Of a DNA stretch of 64,000 nt, positions 54,767 through 62,811 are shown piece after piece. Location of the stretch: NCBI GenBank assembly GCA_001899685.1, contig MKWG01000026.1, positions 44,023 through 108,022 on the forward strand, read 5' to 3'. The notes under the pieces were generated by a model. That model was not told the DNA's origin, did no database searches, and saw only the letters and a program-made list of their open reading frames with translations. Position numbers and translations under genes: made by a program. The stretch is from Sphingobacteriales bacterium 44-15. GTDB taxonomy: Bacteria > Bacteroidota > Bacteroidia > Chitinophagales > Chitinophagaceae. How positions within the stretch are numbered: position 1 is the first letter of the stretch; each line of letters opens with the position of its first letter.

Positions 54767-55189
54767 TCATACTTCCCACTCCGCATAGGAATCACGTGTC
54801 TCAAAAAGTTTGAGTCTGACAAGCCTGACATGAGCCGGCAATCTTTCACGAAGCACCTGCCGGATATAAAGTATAAGATTTTCAACTGATGGCTCATAGT
54901 CCCAGTCCAGGATATTTTCATAATCGCTGAAATTGTGTGACTTAATAAATTCTTTTGAAAGTACAAGACAATGATCAAATGGCTGAATGACGCATTCATG
55001 GACGATTGCTTTTAATTCTTTGAAGTCCATCACCAGACCTGTGCCGGGAATAAGGTGCTGCGGCATTGAAACCGGCGCAACAGTTACATGCAATTCGTAG
55101 GAATGCCCATGAATCTCTTTGCATTTGCCGGGATATCCGTTGATAGCATGAGCCATTTCAAAGCGAAATATTTTCGTTATTTGAAGCAT
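54767..55189 (-). CDS. 6-pyruvoyl tetrahydropterin synthase/QueD family protein
   Basis: The 140-residue protein has FEMAHAINGYPGKCKEIHGH with zinc ligands His14, His27 and His29 and catalytic Cys23, then GLVMDFKELKAIVHE and the late PSVENLILYIRQVL. It fits 6-carboxytetrahydropterin synthase (QueD), which makes a precursor of queuosine, though other pterin synthases share these motifs. No other queuosine genes are adjacent and no preQ1 riboswitch was recognised upstream. Confidence 0.88.
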   Translation of the reverse strand: MLQITKIFRFEMAHAINGYPGKCKEIHGHSYELHVTVAPVSMPQHLIPGTGLVMDFKELKAIVHECVIQPFDHCLVLSKEFIKSHNFSDYENILDWDYEPSVENLILYIRQVLRERLPAHVRLVRLKLFETRDSYAEWEV

Positions 55190-55371
55190 AGTTGTAGTAA
55201 ATGATTGAATTCGATTGATTAACAGTTAAAAAGATCGTTGCTTTATGCAAAATCCGGTACCGGCAACAGAGACGATATGACTTTAATTAGCTAATTCCAA
55301 AGAAATATATGATTTTAGTCAGTCCATCATAAATACAAGGCTAATTAGAATAGTCAAATGCTTACATTATC

Positions 55372-55379
55372 TACTTTTG
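55372..55379 (+). promoter_or_regulatory. -7 promoter box ahead of the DGC gene
   Basis: TACTTTTG is a perfect TAnnTTTG match ending 17 bases before the ATG at 55397. It lies inside the longer reading frame that opens at 55358, which supports 55397 as the true start. The -33 element is not evident. Confidence 0.45.
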
Positions 55380-55396
55380 ATTTTCTGAAATTTTTT

Positions 55397-55813
55397 ATGT
55401 TAAAAGGAACAATCAAAAACAAGCCCCTCATATATTCCTGCTCGGGGTGTAGCAGCGCTGCTCAGATGGCCAATTATATTGCCCTGCAGTTCGACAGAAA
55501 AGAAATTGCTGAAATGTCCTGTATCGCGGGTGTGGGTGGTAATGTAAAAAAGTTGGTAAAAACAGCGCAATCAGGAAGGAAGATCATTGTCATTGACGGC
55601 TGTTCCCTGTCTTGCTCGAAAGCATGTTTGGACAATCACAACCTTTCTCCTGATATACATTTTGAACTGAGCCGGTTTAATGTCAGAAAAGAACAACACA
55701 AGGATTTTAGTATGGAACAAGCTGAACTGGTTATGAGGCAACTGGAAAATCAAATTGCAGCCAACAATAATTCCTGTCCAGGTGCGGATAGCTCTTCGGT
55801 TTCTATCTGCTAA
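55397..55813 (+). CDS. Putative zinc-binding protein, DGC domain
   Basis: The start at 55397 gives 138 residues. Cysteines fall in pairs typical of the DGC family: SCSGCSSAAQMANY (Cys15, Cys18), EMSCIAGVGG and VIDGCSLSCSKACL, which contains the name-giving Asp-Gly-Cys. Metal binding is expected from the cysteine pattern; the biochemical role is unknown. It is the first gene of a five-gene plus-strand run ending at 59837, and the gap to the next start is 113 bp. Confidence 0.88.
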   Translation: MLKGTIKNKPLIYSCSGCSSAAQMANYIALQFDRKEIAEMSCIAGVGGNVKKLVKTAQSGRKIIVIDGCSLSCSKACLDNHNLSPDIHFELSRFNVRKEQHKDFSMEQAELVMRQLENQIAANNNSCPGADSSSVSIC

Positions 55814-55926
55814 ACAAATATACCGGGCATAATACAAAGGCAGCTTACAATAGGGTGATCGCAACACTATTGGGTTGTGCAGAATATAGCCGGACACTTC
55901 CACGAAAAAATCAATAAAAAAATAGA

Positions 55927-56358
55927 ATGAACGCAGCCATCGCCCGTTTTCTGCAACAGCAAACCTGCGCTACAATATGTGTAATGGAAGAAAAAGGCAA
56001 GCCCTATTGTTTTAGCTGCTTCTATGCATTCGACGACGAAAAAGGGTTATTCTGTTTTAAGTCGTCCGCTGAGGCTTACCATAGCAAATTGCTAAGAATA
56101 AACCCACTGGTTGCCGGTACCGTTTTACCGGATAAGCTAAACAAATTATTAGTCAGGGGTGTACAGTTTGACGGACTTGTACTGAATGAACAAGATCGCT
56201 TAACTGAAAACGCTTCCTTCTTATACCATAAACGGTATCCCCTGGCGCTGACAATAAAAGGGGAGACCACAACCATCCGTATTGACAGAATAAAGATGAC
56301 GGATGGTACAAAAGGATTTGGAAAGAAAATATTCTGGGACAGGAACGAATTCGCATAA
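55927..56358 (+). CDS. UPF0306 (YhbP-like) flavin-binding split-barrel protein
   Basis: The 143-residue protein follows the E. coli YhbP pattern: ATICVMEEKGKPYCFSCFYA, VAGTVLPDKLNKLLVRGVQF and the C-terminal IRIDRIKMTDGTKGFGKKIF. The fold is the pyridoxamine-phosphate-oxidase-like split barrel that binds FMN or related cofactors. The reaction is unknown. It is second in the cassette and ends 29 bp before the 601-residue gene, so the two are probably co-transcribed. Confidence 0.85.
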   Translation: MNAAIARFLQQQTCATICVMEEKGKPYCFSCFYAFDDEKGLFCFKSSAEAYHSKLLRINPLVAGTVLPDKLNKLLVRGVQFDGLVLNEQDRLTENASFLYHKRYPLALTIKGETTTIRIDRIKMTDGTKGFGKKIFWDRNEFA

Positions 56359-56387
56359 AATTTATCGACTGATAGTAAAACAACTTC

Positions 56388-58193
56388 ATGCATCAGCAAG
56401 CATTCCATAAATTTCATATCCCGGTAATGGGTGTGGCATATACTATTGACAGCCCTATTAAAGTGGCCCGGTTTGGCATTTCATCTGTCATCTCAATTAT
56501 AGAAGACAGGTTGGTGGAGATGATGAGGCGGCATTATTACCCAATGATCAATAAGGAATACCAACCCATCAGCACACATGAACCTGATTACAGGGCTAAA
56601 CGGATTACGGATTATCTCAACCTTGTCAATACGATCGTTCAGGCGCAGGTGGAAAAATTGAAGCAGGCTACATTCGAGGCGGGTACGGAAATTGTGAAAT
56701 ACTTTGAGATGCTGCCAGATGACAGTCGCTTAAAGCTATTGTACCGGCAAATGATGGCAACAGACAATCAGCCGGAAAAAAAGAACCTGGAGACTTATCT
56801 GCGTACGCAAGTAAAACCCGGCAGTATTGATGTAAATATCATGACAAAAATCGACCGGGATAATTTTGACCGGAACGACAAATTGCTTGAGGATGGTTCG
56901 GATGCAGTAGCTGCACTTAGGGGTTATGCGAAAAGCATTCTTTCTAATTCGTCAATTGTATTTTCGGCAGGTATGAACCCCCGCTTGTATAGTTACCTGG
57001 CCAGCTGCAGTGAGTTTGATGTAAACGAGGATGGTGGGTTTACAAAAAAAGTAACTGTGAAAGTGAGCGATTACCGGTCTGCCCTGGTCCAGGGAAAGTA
57101 CCTTGCGAAAAAGGGAGTTTGGGTAAGTGAGTTCAGAATTGAATCGGGTCTTAACTGCGGCGGGCATGCATTTGCAACAGACGGATTGTTACTGGGACCA
57201 ATATTGGAAGAATTCAGGGTAAAAAAACAAGAATTGATTGACTCGCTTTTTGAGGTCTATAATGCAGTCCTTTTTAAAAAAAAGAATAAGAAATTTATTT
57301 ATCCGCCGCAGTTGGTGATTTCCGTACAAGGGGGCATCGGCACCAATGAAGAAGATGAGTTTCTGCACCGGTATTATGGTATAGAAAGTACAGGATGGGG
57401 TACACCTTTTTTACTTGTGCCTGAAGCTACCACAGTAGATGATAATACTTTGAAGTTATTATGCGAAGCAAAAGAAAAAGATATAGTCCTGAGCAGCAAT
57501 TCACCATTAGGTGTAAAGTTTTACTACCTGAAAAACACGAGTTCTCATAATGAAAAATTGTCACGCATCAGCAATGGTAAGCCGGGAAGCCCATGCACGG
57601 AGAAGCATCTTGCATTTAATACGGAGTTTACCAAAGAGCCAATCTGTACGGCTTCCCGTAAATACCAGGAGTTGAAGATCGCACAGTTGAAATCGTTGAA
57701 TATTCCGGAGCCTGCATATAAAAAACAATTGGAGGAGGTATTGAATAAAGAATGTTTATGTATAGGTCTGAGTAATGCAGCGGCAATTCAATACAAGCAG
57801 CCCTTCATAAAAAAGCTGAATGCCGTAACGATTTGCCCGGGTCCTAATATTGTTAATTTTTCAAAAGTAGTTTCCCTGCAAACCATGACGGACCATATTT
57901 ACGGCAGAACAAACATCCTTTCCAATAGCAACAGACCACACATGTTTATTGCAGAGCTCTATTTATATATTGATTACCTGAAACAAATATTAACAGATGA
58001 TTCGCAAGAAGGACATGTCAAAAAAAACAAAAAATTCTGCTCTGCTTTTTTTCAAAATCTCAGGAATGGCATAAACTATTATTTTTGTCTCCCGGGGATA
58101 GCCCCGTCGGACAGGGAGGCCTTTCTCAGAGCCCTCGACCTTGCAGGAATAGAACTTGATCATTTGAACTATCAGTATTCTATACTTGAGTGA
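56388..58193 (+). CDS. Unrecognised 601-residue protein with flavin TIM-barrel-like motifs
   Basis: I do not recognise a named family. Near the N terminus PVMGVAYTIDSPIKVARFGI resembles the first strand of 2-nitropropane dioxygenase/FabK/PfaD-type barrels. The middle has SGLNCGGHAFATDG (253-266), and then SVQGGIGTNEEDEF (312-325) and ESTGWGTPFLLVPEAT (333-348). These glycine-rich segments, in this order, are what one expects of the phosphate-binding end of an FMN-dependent TIM barrel. The last 200 residues hold several cysteines (ECLCIGLSN, AVTICPGPN, NYYFCLPGIAPSDR). There is no signal peptide or clear membrane helix. The flavin assignment is inference. Confidence 0.85.
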   Translation: MHQQAFHKFHIPVMGVAYTIDSPIKVARFGISSVISIIEDRLVEMMRRHYYPMINKEYQPISTHEPDYRAKRITDYLNLVNTIVQAQVEKLKQATFEAGTEIVKYFEMLPDDSRLKLLYRQMMATDNQPEKKNLETYLRTQVKPGSIDVNIMTKIDRDNFDRNDKLLEDGSDAVAALRGYAKSILSNSSIVFSAGMNPRLYSYLASCSEFDVNEDGGFTKKVTVKVSDYRSALVQGKYLAKKGVWVSEFRIESGLNCGGHAFATDGLLLGPILEEFRVKKQELIDSLFEVYNAVLFKKKNKKFIYPPQLVISVQGGIGTNEEDEFLHRYYGIESTGWGTPFLLVPEATTVDDNTLKLLCEAKEKDIVLSSNSPLGVKFYYLKNTSSHNEKLSRISNGKPGSPCTEKHLAFNTEFTKEPICTASRKYQELKIAQLKSLNIPEPAYKKQLEEVLNKECLCIGLSNAAAIQYKQPFIKKLNAVTICPGPNIVNFSKVVSLQTMTDHIYGRTNILSNSNRPHMFIAELYLYIDYLKQILTDDSQEGHVKKNKKFCSAFFQNLRNGINYYFCLPGIAPSDREAFLRALDLAGIELDHLNYQYSILE

Positions 58194-58276
58194 AACCCGT
58201 TGTTTAATACGCCGGGAACGGGAATTATATTTGCGGGAGAATTCTTATTACTTTGTATTTTGAACAAAAGAAGCCT

Positions 58277-58317
58277 GGGGTGCATTTCAATTTTGTTTTT
58301 ATTTTATTAAAATGCAC
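58277..58317. repeat. Short relative of the long-armed inverted repeat
   Basis: GGGGTGCATTTCAATTTT (58277-58294) resembles the outer arm of copies A and B. GTGCATTT (58280-58287) and AAATGCAC (58310-58317) can pair. The inner GTGTCTCACCGA core is absent, so this is at best a degenerate or internally deleted copy, lying between the 601-residue gene and the KAS III-like gene. Confidence 0.45.
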
Positions 58318-58453
58318 TTCAACCTGATCCTGCTATCATAAATAATAGTACCTTTTAGTATTATTGCTCCGTCCGGATTATACTTATTGCACTGCATTTC
58401 TTAAAACATCGTAGTGGCAGTTCGTAGACACACCGCTAAATTATTCGCACGCT

Positions 58454-59521
58454 ATGATGAAGTCAGTTATTACAGGCACCGGGGCATATATTCCTGAAGT
58501 GCTCCGATCAAACCAGGATTTTGTAAATAATACATTTCATAATGACAAGGGACTACCCATAACAGATACATCAGCCAGCATCATTGAAAAGTTTCAAAAA
58601 ATCACAGGCATAAGAGAGAGGCGCTATGTGCCTGAGTATTTGAACACATCAGATATTGCTGCTTTTGCAGGGATGCAGGCGTTAAAAGATAGTGGCATTG
58701 ATCCTGAAACATTGGACCAGATCATTGTTGCACATAATTTCGGGGATATTGCTTATCAGGATCTGCAATCCCAAAATGTCCCCTCGTTGGCCAGTAAGGT
58801 AAAGCACCGGCTCGGAATCCAAAACCCACAATGTATTGCTTATGATATTCTTTTCGGCTGCCCAGGCTGGATACAGGCATTGATCCAGTCGGAAGCATAC
58901 CTTAAAGCAGGGATGGCTAAGAAAGTATTGCTGATTGGTGCGGAAACTTTGTCGCGTATCATTGATCCATCCGACAGGGATAGTATGATTTTTTCTGACG
59001 GCGCCGGCGCCTGTGTGCTTGAATATCTCGAAACAGGCGAAGATGGTCCCGGTATACTTGGCGCCTGCTCTCAAACGCACAGCATCGGAGAGATGAATTA
59101 TATCAACATGGGGAAGTCATACAATGCCTGCAATGGCAACAAATTGTTTATAAAAATGAAGGGCAGAAAGGTATATGAATATGCATTGATGCATGTCCCG
59201 GCAGCAATCAGGCATTGCATTGATGGATGCGGAATACAGATCAGTGAGGTAAAGAAAATATTTATACACCAGGCTAATGAAAAAATGGATGAGGAAATTA
59301 TAAAAAGATTGTTTGAATCATACGGGCTATTCACCCCTCCTGGCATTATGCCTATGAACATCCAGTGGTTAGGGAACAGCTCGGTAGCTACCGTGCCTAC
59401 ATTGTATCATATGGTTCGGAAAGGAGGGATCGCCGGGCATGAAATATCCGCCGGGGATATTATTGTTTTTGCTTCCGTAGGAGCTGGCATGAGCATTAAT
59501 GCGGCTTGCTACCGCGTTTAA
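58454..59521 (+). CDS. 3-oxoacyl-ACP synthase III-like protein (FabH/KAS III family)
   Basis: The 355-residue thiolase-fold enzyme has the full triad: Cys136 in DILFGCPGWIQAL, His272 in IHQANEKM and Asn308 in WLGNSSVATVPTL. FSDGAGACVLEY is also typical. KAS III enzymes join an acyl-CoA to a malonyl carrier; relatives such as OleA, DarB or PqsD make other lipids or signals. Because it sits with orphan genes rather than a fab operon, it is more likely a special-purpose synthase than the housekeeping FabH. Start 58457 is equally possible. A 100-residue gene follows after 13 bp. Confidence 0.9.
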   Translation: MMKSVITGTGAYIPEVLRSNQDFVNNTFHNDKGLPITDTSASIIEKFQKITGIRERRYVPEYLNTSDIAAFAGMQALKDSGIDPETLDQIIVAHNFGDIAYQDLQSQNVPSLASKVKHRLGIQNPQCIAYDILFGCPGWIQALIQSEAYLKAGMAKKVLLIGAETLSRIIDPSDRDSMIFSDGAGACVLEYLETGEDGPGILGACSQTHSIGEMNYINMGKSYNACNGNKLFIKMKGRKVYEYALMHVPAAIRHCIDGCGIQISEVKKIFIHQANEKMDEEIIKRLFESYGLFTPPGIMPMNIQWLGNSSVATVPTLYHMVRKGGIAGHEISAGDIIVFASVGAGMSINAACYRV

Positions 59522-59534
59522 AGGATATCGCGAT

Positions 59535-59837
59535 ATGGAAAGAGATATTGAAATCATCGTATCACATTTCAGGAATGAGGCATCCGGCCTGTTCCTGGCA
59601 ATTGTTGAGGATTTTGAGCGACATGCTGAAAAGCTGAACAGACAACGGGATGAAAACGTTTTTCAGCAAATGCAAAGCAGGTTTGTGCAGGAGCTAAAGA
59701 AGCAGTTGTCTTATATTGCAGAAAAGGTGATTGGTCAATATAAGGGAAATACAGGCATCAATATATTAAGACGTGAATTGACCGCACAAATAGAATACTA
59801 TATATCAGAGTTTCTTTTAAAGATCAGGTCAATGTAG
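59535..59837 (+). CDS. Hypothetical helical protein, 100 residues
   Basis: Unrecognised. The start at 59535 (MERDIEIIVSHFRNEASGLF) leaves a 13-bp gap after the KAS III-like gene; a start at 59499 would overlap it. The sequence is charged and helical with heptad-like stretches (VEDFERHAEKLNRQRDENVF, QQMQSRFVQELKKQLSYIAE). It has no Asp-Ser-Leu site and is not an acyl carrier protein. It may be a small partner of the synthase. Confidence 0.7.
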   Translation: MERDIEIIVSHFRNEASGLFLAIVEDFERHAEKLNRQRDENVFQQMQSRFVQELKKQLSYIAEKVIGQYKGNTGINILRRELTAQIEYYISEFLLKIRSM

Positions 59838-59892
59838 TTTTTCACAGGTACAGGTTGCTATAACAATACAATGATGCCATAGTCTGATATTA

Positions 59893-60792
59893 TCAGACAG
59901 AGGGCCGCCCCGGGCCGATCCATTGTGCTGCATGCTCCGGTCTGAATGCATGTTTCCACCGGCGATGGCTCCAGAGCCAGTTTTCAGGCTGCCTGCGGAT
60001 CGTATCTTCCAAAAAGCGTGCATACATCAGCGTAAGTTCTCCCGGATCTAATTGTGCAGGATGTTCGCTTGCTATCATCAATGCTGCATGATAATGCCCC
60101 CTGCCTGTTTTGTGCACCGATGCAAACAGTACGGGTATATCAAGATTACGCGCTGCTTTTTCGGGACCGGGAATAAAAGCTGTAGGCTGGTTAAGAAAGT
60201 TGAGCCAGTAAGCCTGCTGTAATTTCCCCGGGCTTTGATCTGCAACCAGACCGAGCAGGTATTGTGTATTTGCATAACCACAAATTGAATTTTTCATATC
60301 TGATGCAGGGATGAACTTACTTCCGAACCTTGTGCGGATCTTCAGCAATAATTTTTCAAACGCTTTGTTCGACAGAGGGCTGTATACCACCAGCACCTGA
60401 TAAGGTGTGTTCATCTGCAGCGCATGATGTCCCCATTCCCAGTTAAAAGTATGCCCCAGATGAAGCTGGCAGCTTTTCCCGCTTTTCTGTAATTGTTCCA
60501 GTATTTCCCAATTGGCTGTTACCCTTCGCTGCAAAAAACGCGGCGACACACTAAGCAGCTTGAACGTTTCTATAAATGAGTCAATCATATTCCGATAGAA
60601 TCGTTTCGCTATAACTTCTCGCTCCGCTTCAGCCTTTTCAGGAAATGCATTTATAAGATTGCTGAGCACCACTTCTCTGCGGTATCCTATGCAACGATAT
60701 ACTATAAAAAACATCGCGTCAGAAAAAAGATACAATACGCGCATCGGTAGTAATGAGACCAGGTAAAAAAAGGCATACAGGAGGTAGTACAT
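59893..60792 (-). CDS. Lysophospholipid/lipid A acyltransferase family protein (LpxL-like)
   Basis: The 299-residue protein has an N-terminal membrane helix (YLLYAFFYLVSLLPMRVLYL) and the HX4(D/E) catalytic motif in LHLGHTFNWEWGHHA, then VADQSPGK and FIPGPEKAARNLDIPVLFAS, as in HtrB/LpxL-type acyltransferases. It transfers an acyl chain to a lipid at the inner face of the membrane. It lies 67 bp after the desaturase gene and is convergent with the KAS III cassette (55 bp). Confidence 0.9.
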   Translation of the reverse strand: MYYLLYAFFYLVSLLPMRVLYLFSDAMFFIVYRCIGYRREVVLSNLINAFPEKAEAEREVIAKRFYRNMIDSFIETFKLLSVSPRFLQRRVTANWEILEQLQKSGKSCQLHLGHTFNWEWGHHALQMNTPYQVLVVYSPLSNKAFEKLLLKIRTRFGSKFIPASDMKNSICGYANTQYLLGLVADQSPGKLQQAYWLNFLNQPTAFIPGPEKAARNLDIPVLFASVHKTGRGHYHAALMIASEHPAQLDPGELTLMYARFLEDTIRRQPENWLWSHRRWKHAFRPEHAAQWIGPGRPSV

Positions 60793-60859
60793 CCGGGAGG
60801 TTTTACAGGTTGAAACTTATATAGCTCTGCTGTACCGGGCAAAAACACCACAATACAAC

Positions 60860-61930
60860 TTATGGTTTTTGTCCCATCAGTTTTATAAACCGAAAATGCG
60901 ATGCTATAGCGCCGCTCATCGTTGGTATACTGTTGTAAGGTAACTGAAAAGCCTGACATTCCGCTTTTACAAACCTGCTGAGCGCCGGGTAATGAACATG
61001 GCTTATTCTGGGGAATAAATGATGCTCTATCTGGTAATTCAGACCACCGGCGAACCAGGAGATGATTTTATTTCCGGCAGAGAAATTGGCGGTTGTTTTT
61101 ACCTGGTGCACCGCCCATTCGTTTTCAATCTGCTTACCAGTACCATCTGCAAATTCAAATGTTGTTTCTTCTACCACATGTGCCAGTTGAAACACAACAG
61201 ATAAAGTGAGTCCTAATCCTATATGCAGGCATACAAAATATAGCAGCCATAATTGCCATCCCAATATCGTCATTGGAATGACGAGGTAAAATAAAACATA
61301 CAATAGCTTACTGCTCCAGAACAAAATATGATCTGCAACCGTCATTTTCCTGAGTTGTGTATTACAGATCTTTCGTTTGAAATATTTTTCAAAATCCTGG
61401 TATAATACCCATATCATTGAGCTGACAGCATATAATAATGGTGTGTATAAATGTTGTGCGCGATGTGCAGATACCCATCGCTGCGACCTGCACATACGAA
61501 TAAAAGGGCTCTTGGCAATATCATCATCCACTCCATCAATATTGGTATATGTATGATGGATGATATTATGTTTCTGCTTCCAGATAAAGCTGTTGCCACC
61601 TAAAGCATTCAGCGTCAGTCCAAGGGTTTTATTCACCCATTTGCTGGAGGAGTAGCTGTCGTGGTTGGCATCATGCATAACATTAAATCCTATACATGCC
61701 AATACAAAACCAAGCAATATGCTTACAGCAATACCTGCCGGTATCGGCATTTTAATAAATAACAGTATGGTATATAAGCCCAGTGCCGCAAGGATAAAAA
61801 CCACGGATTTAATATAGAGATGGATATTGCCGGTTTTCTTAAGACCGGTTTGTTCAAAATACCTGTCAACTGATCTTTTCAGTGAGGCAAAGAATACAGC
61901 ATTCCTGTTGTTGTAAGTGACTTTAGTCAT
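60860..61930 (-). CDS. Membrane fatty acid desaturase (acyl-CoA/acyl-lipid, front-end type)
   Basis: The 356-residue protein has the three histidine boxes of membrane di-iron desaturases: HDANHD (86-91), HNIIHH (121-126) and QIEHH (300-304), with four membrane helices placed between. The glutamine in the third box is typical of front-end and linoleoyl-type desaturases. No N-terminal cytochrome b5 domain is fused, so an external electron donor is needed. It overlaps the upstream hypothetical gene by 4 bp. Confidence 0.92.
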   Translation of the reverse strand: MTKVTYNNRNAVFFASLKRSVDRYFEQTGLKKTGNIHLYIKSVVFILAALGLYTILLFIKMPIPAGIAVSILLGFVLACIGFNVMHDANHDSYSSSKWVNKTLGLTLNALGGNSFIWKQKHNIIHHTYTNIDGVDDDIAKSPFIRMCRSQRWVSAHRAQHLYTPLLYAVSSMIWVLYQDFEKYFKRKICNTQLRKMTVADHILFWSSKLLYVLFYLVIPMTILGWQLWLLYFVCLHIGLGLTLSVVFQLAHVVEETTFEFADGTGKQIENEWAVHQVKTTANFSAGNKIISWFAGGLNYQIEHHLFPRISHVHYPALSRFVKAECQAFQLPYNSIPTMSGAIASHFRFIKLMGQKP

Positions 61931-62256
61931 TGTAGGGTAATTTTCCCGGGTTGATTTGATCCGACAGGTATGATTACAGGGCTTCGGGTATTTATAAGCC
62001 AGTTACAGACAGATTTTTCACTCATTAAACCCGAAGGCAGCCTGTCTGAAAGCAATGCTTCTAATTTAGCGATATCAGCTTTTTGAGATCCCGGGTATTC
62101 AGCAATGTACCAGTTAGCGATCCATAAAATATGGGCGCCATTGTTCCTGTCAAAAGTCTTCCGGGTAGGGCTCATATCCTTCCTCGCATCGGTATTATCA
62201 TCATACCATGTGTAATGGTTGAATACAAGGTCTTCTTTTTTTATTTCCATTACCAT
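61927..62256 (-). CDS. Hypothetical protein coupled to the desaturase gene
   Basis: Unrecognised 109-residue soluble protein (MVMEIKKEDLVFNHYTWYDD). It has an aromatic-rich middle (NGAHILWIANWYIAEYPG) and ends with NTRSPVIIPVGSNQPGKITL. Its stop overlaps the start of the desaturase gene by 4 bp (ATGA type), so translation is probably coupled. Start may be Met1 or Met3. It could be a regulator or accessory protein of the desaturase; that rests on position alone. Confidence 0.65.
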   Translation of the reverse strand: MVMEIKKEDLVFNHYTWYDDNTDARKDMSPTRKTFDRNNGAHILWIANWYIAEYPGSQKADIAKLEALLSDRLPSGLMSEKSVCNWLINTRSPVIIPVGSNQPGKITLQ

Positions 62257-62290
62257 GTAGTGTTAAGTTAGGACTATTGTGCCGTAAGCA

Positions 62291-62342
62291 ATTGTGAGAG
62301 GTGAAAAGTGAGATTTTCACGTTTAACTTCTGACGTTTCACG
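62291..62342. repeat. Imperfect inverted repeat of the GTGAGA/TTCACGT family
   Basis: GTGAGAGGTGAAAAGTGAGA is followed by TTTTCACGTTTAACTTCTGA and CGTTTCACG, giving imperfect arms. It lies between the cold-shock gene stop (62361) and the hypothetical gene start (62256) on the same strand, where it may separate the two transcripts. Confidence 0.65.
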
Positions 62343-62360
62343 TAATTGAGTGGCTTAAGG

Positions 62361-62804
62361 CTAGCCTTTTGAAACATTCACTGCAGTATACCCTTTGGGT
62401 CCCTTTTCTATTTCGAATGTCACCTTTACCCCTTCCTGTAAAGCAAAGCCGGAAGAAGATTGATGCACGAACACACGTTGCCCGTTTTCATTGTCTTCTA
62501 TAAACCCAAATCCTTTTGCGCCGTTAAAATAGGTAACAGTGCCTTTACGTATCAATTCTTCAGGACTCAACTCTTTTTGCTTCGGGACACCAATCTCGAT
62601 CTCGTCCAAACTGATCTCCACTCTTTTCCTATTATCCTGTGGAACAGAAGTAAGATTACCGTTTTCATCAAGGTAAGCCATCATTTCATCGAGGCTTTTT
62701 CCTTTTCCGGCATTTTCTTTACGTTCCTGTCTTTTTTCTTCTTTCTTTTTGCGCTCTTCTCTTTTCTTGTTTTCTCTTTCTTTTTTATTCCAGCTTGTTG
62801 CCAT
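62361..62804 (-). CDS. Cold-shock domain protein with basic N-terminal extension
   Basis: From the start at 62804 (MATSWNKKERENKKREERKK) the protein has 147 residues. The N terminus is a highly charged Lys/Glu/Arg helix, as in other Bacteroidota proteins of this kind. The last 65 residues are a cold-shock domain with GTVTYFNGAKGFGFIEDN (RNP1) and RVFVHQSS (RNP2). It binds single-stranded RNA. It lies 7 bp downstream of the 85-residue gene and is part of a three-gene RNA-binding set. Confidence 0.92.
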   Translation of the reverse strand: MATSWNKKERENKKREERKKKEEKRQERKENAGKGKSLDEMMAYLDENGNLTSVPQDNRKRVEISLDEIEIGVPKQKELSPEELIRKGTVTYFNGAKGFGFIEDNENGQRVFVHQSSSGFALQEGVKVTFEIEKGPKGYTAVNVSKG

Positions 62805-62811
62805 AATCAAC

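Noticed and set aside
55190..55357. Possible preQ1 riboswitch upstream of queD
   Set aside because: No short H-type pseudoknot pattern with a C-rich loop and A-rich tail was found close to the start codon.
59535..59837. Acyl carrier protein next to the KAS III-like gene
   Set aside because: The 100-aa protein has no Asp-Ser-Leu phosphopantetheine site.
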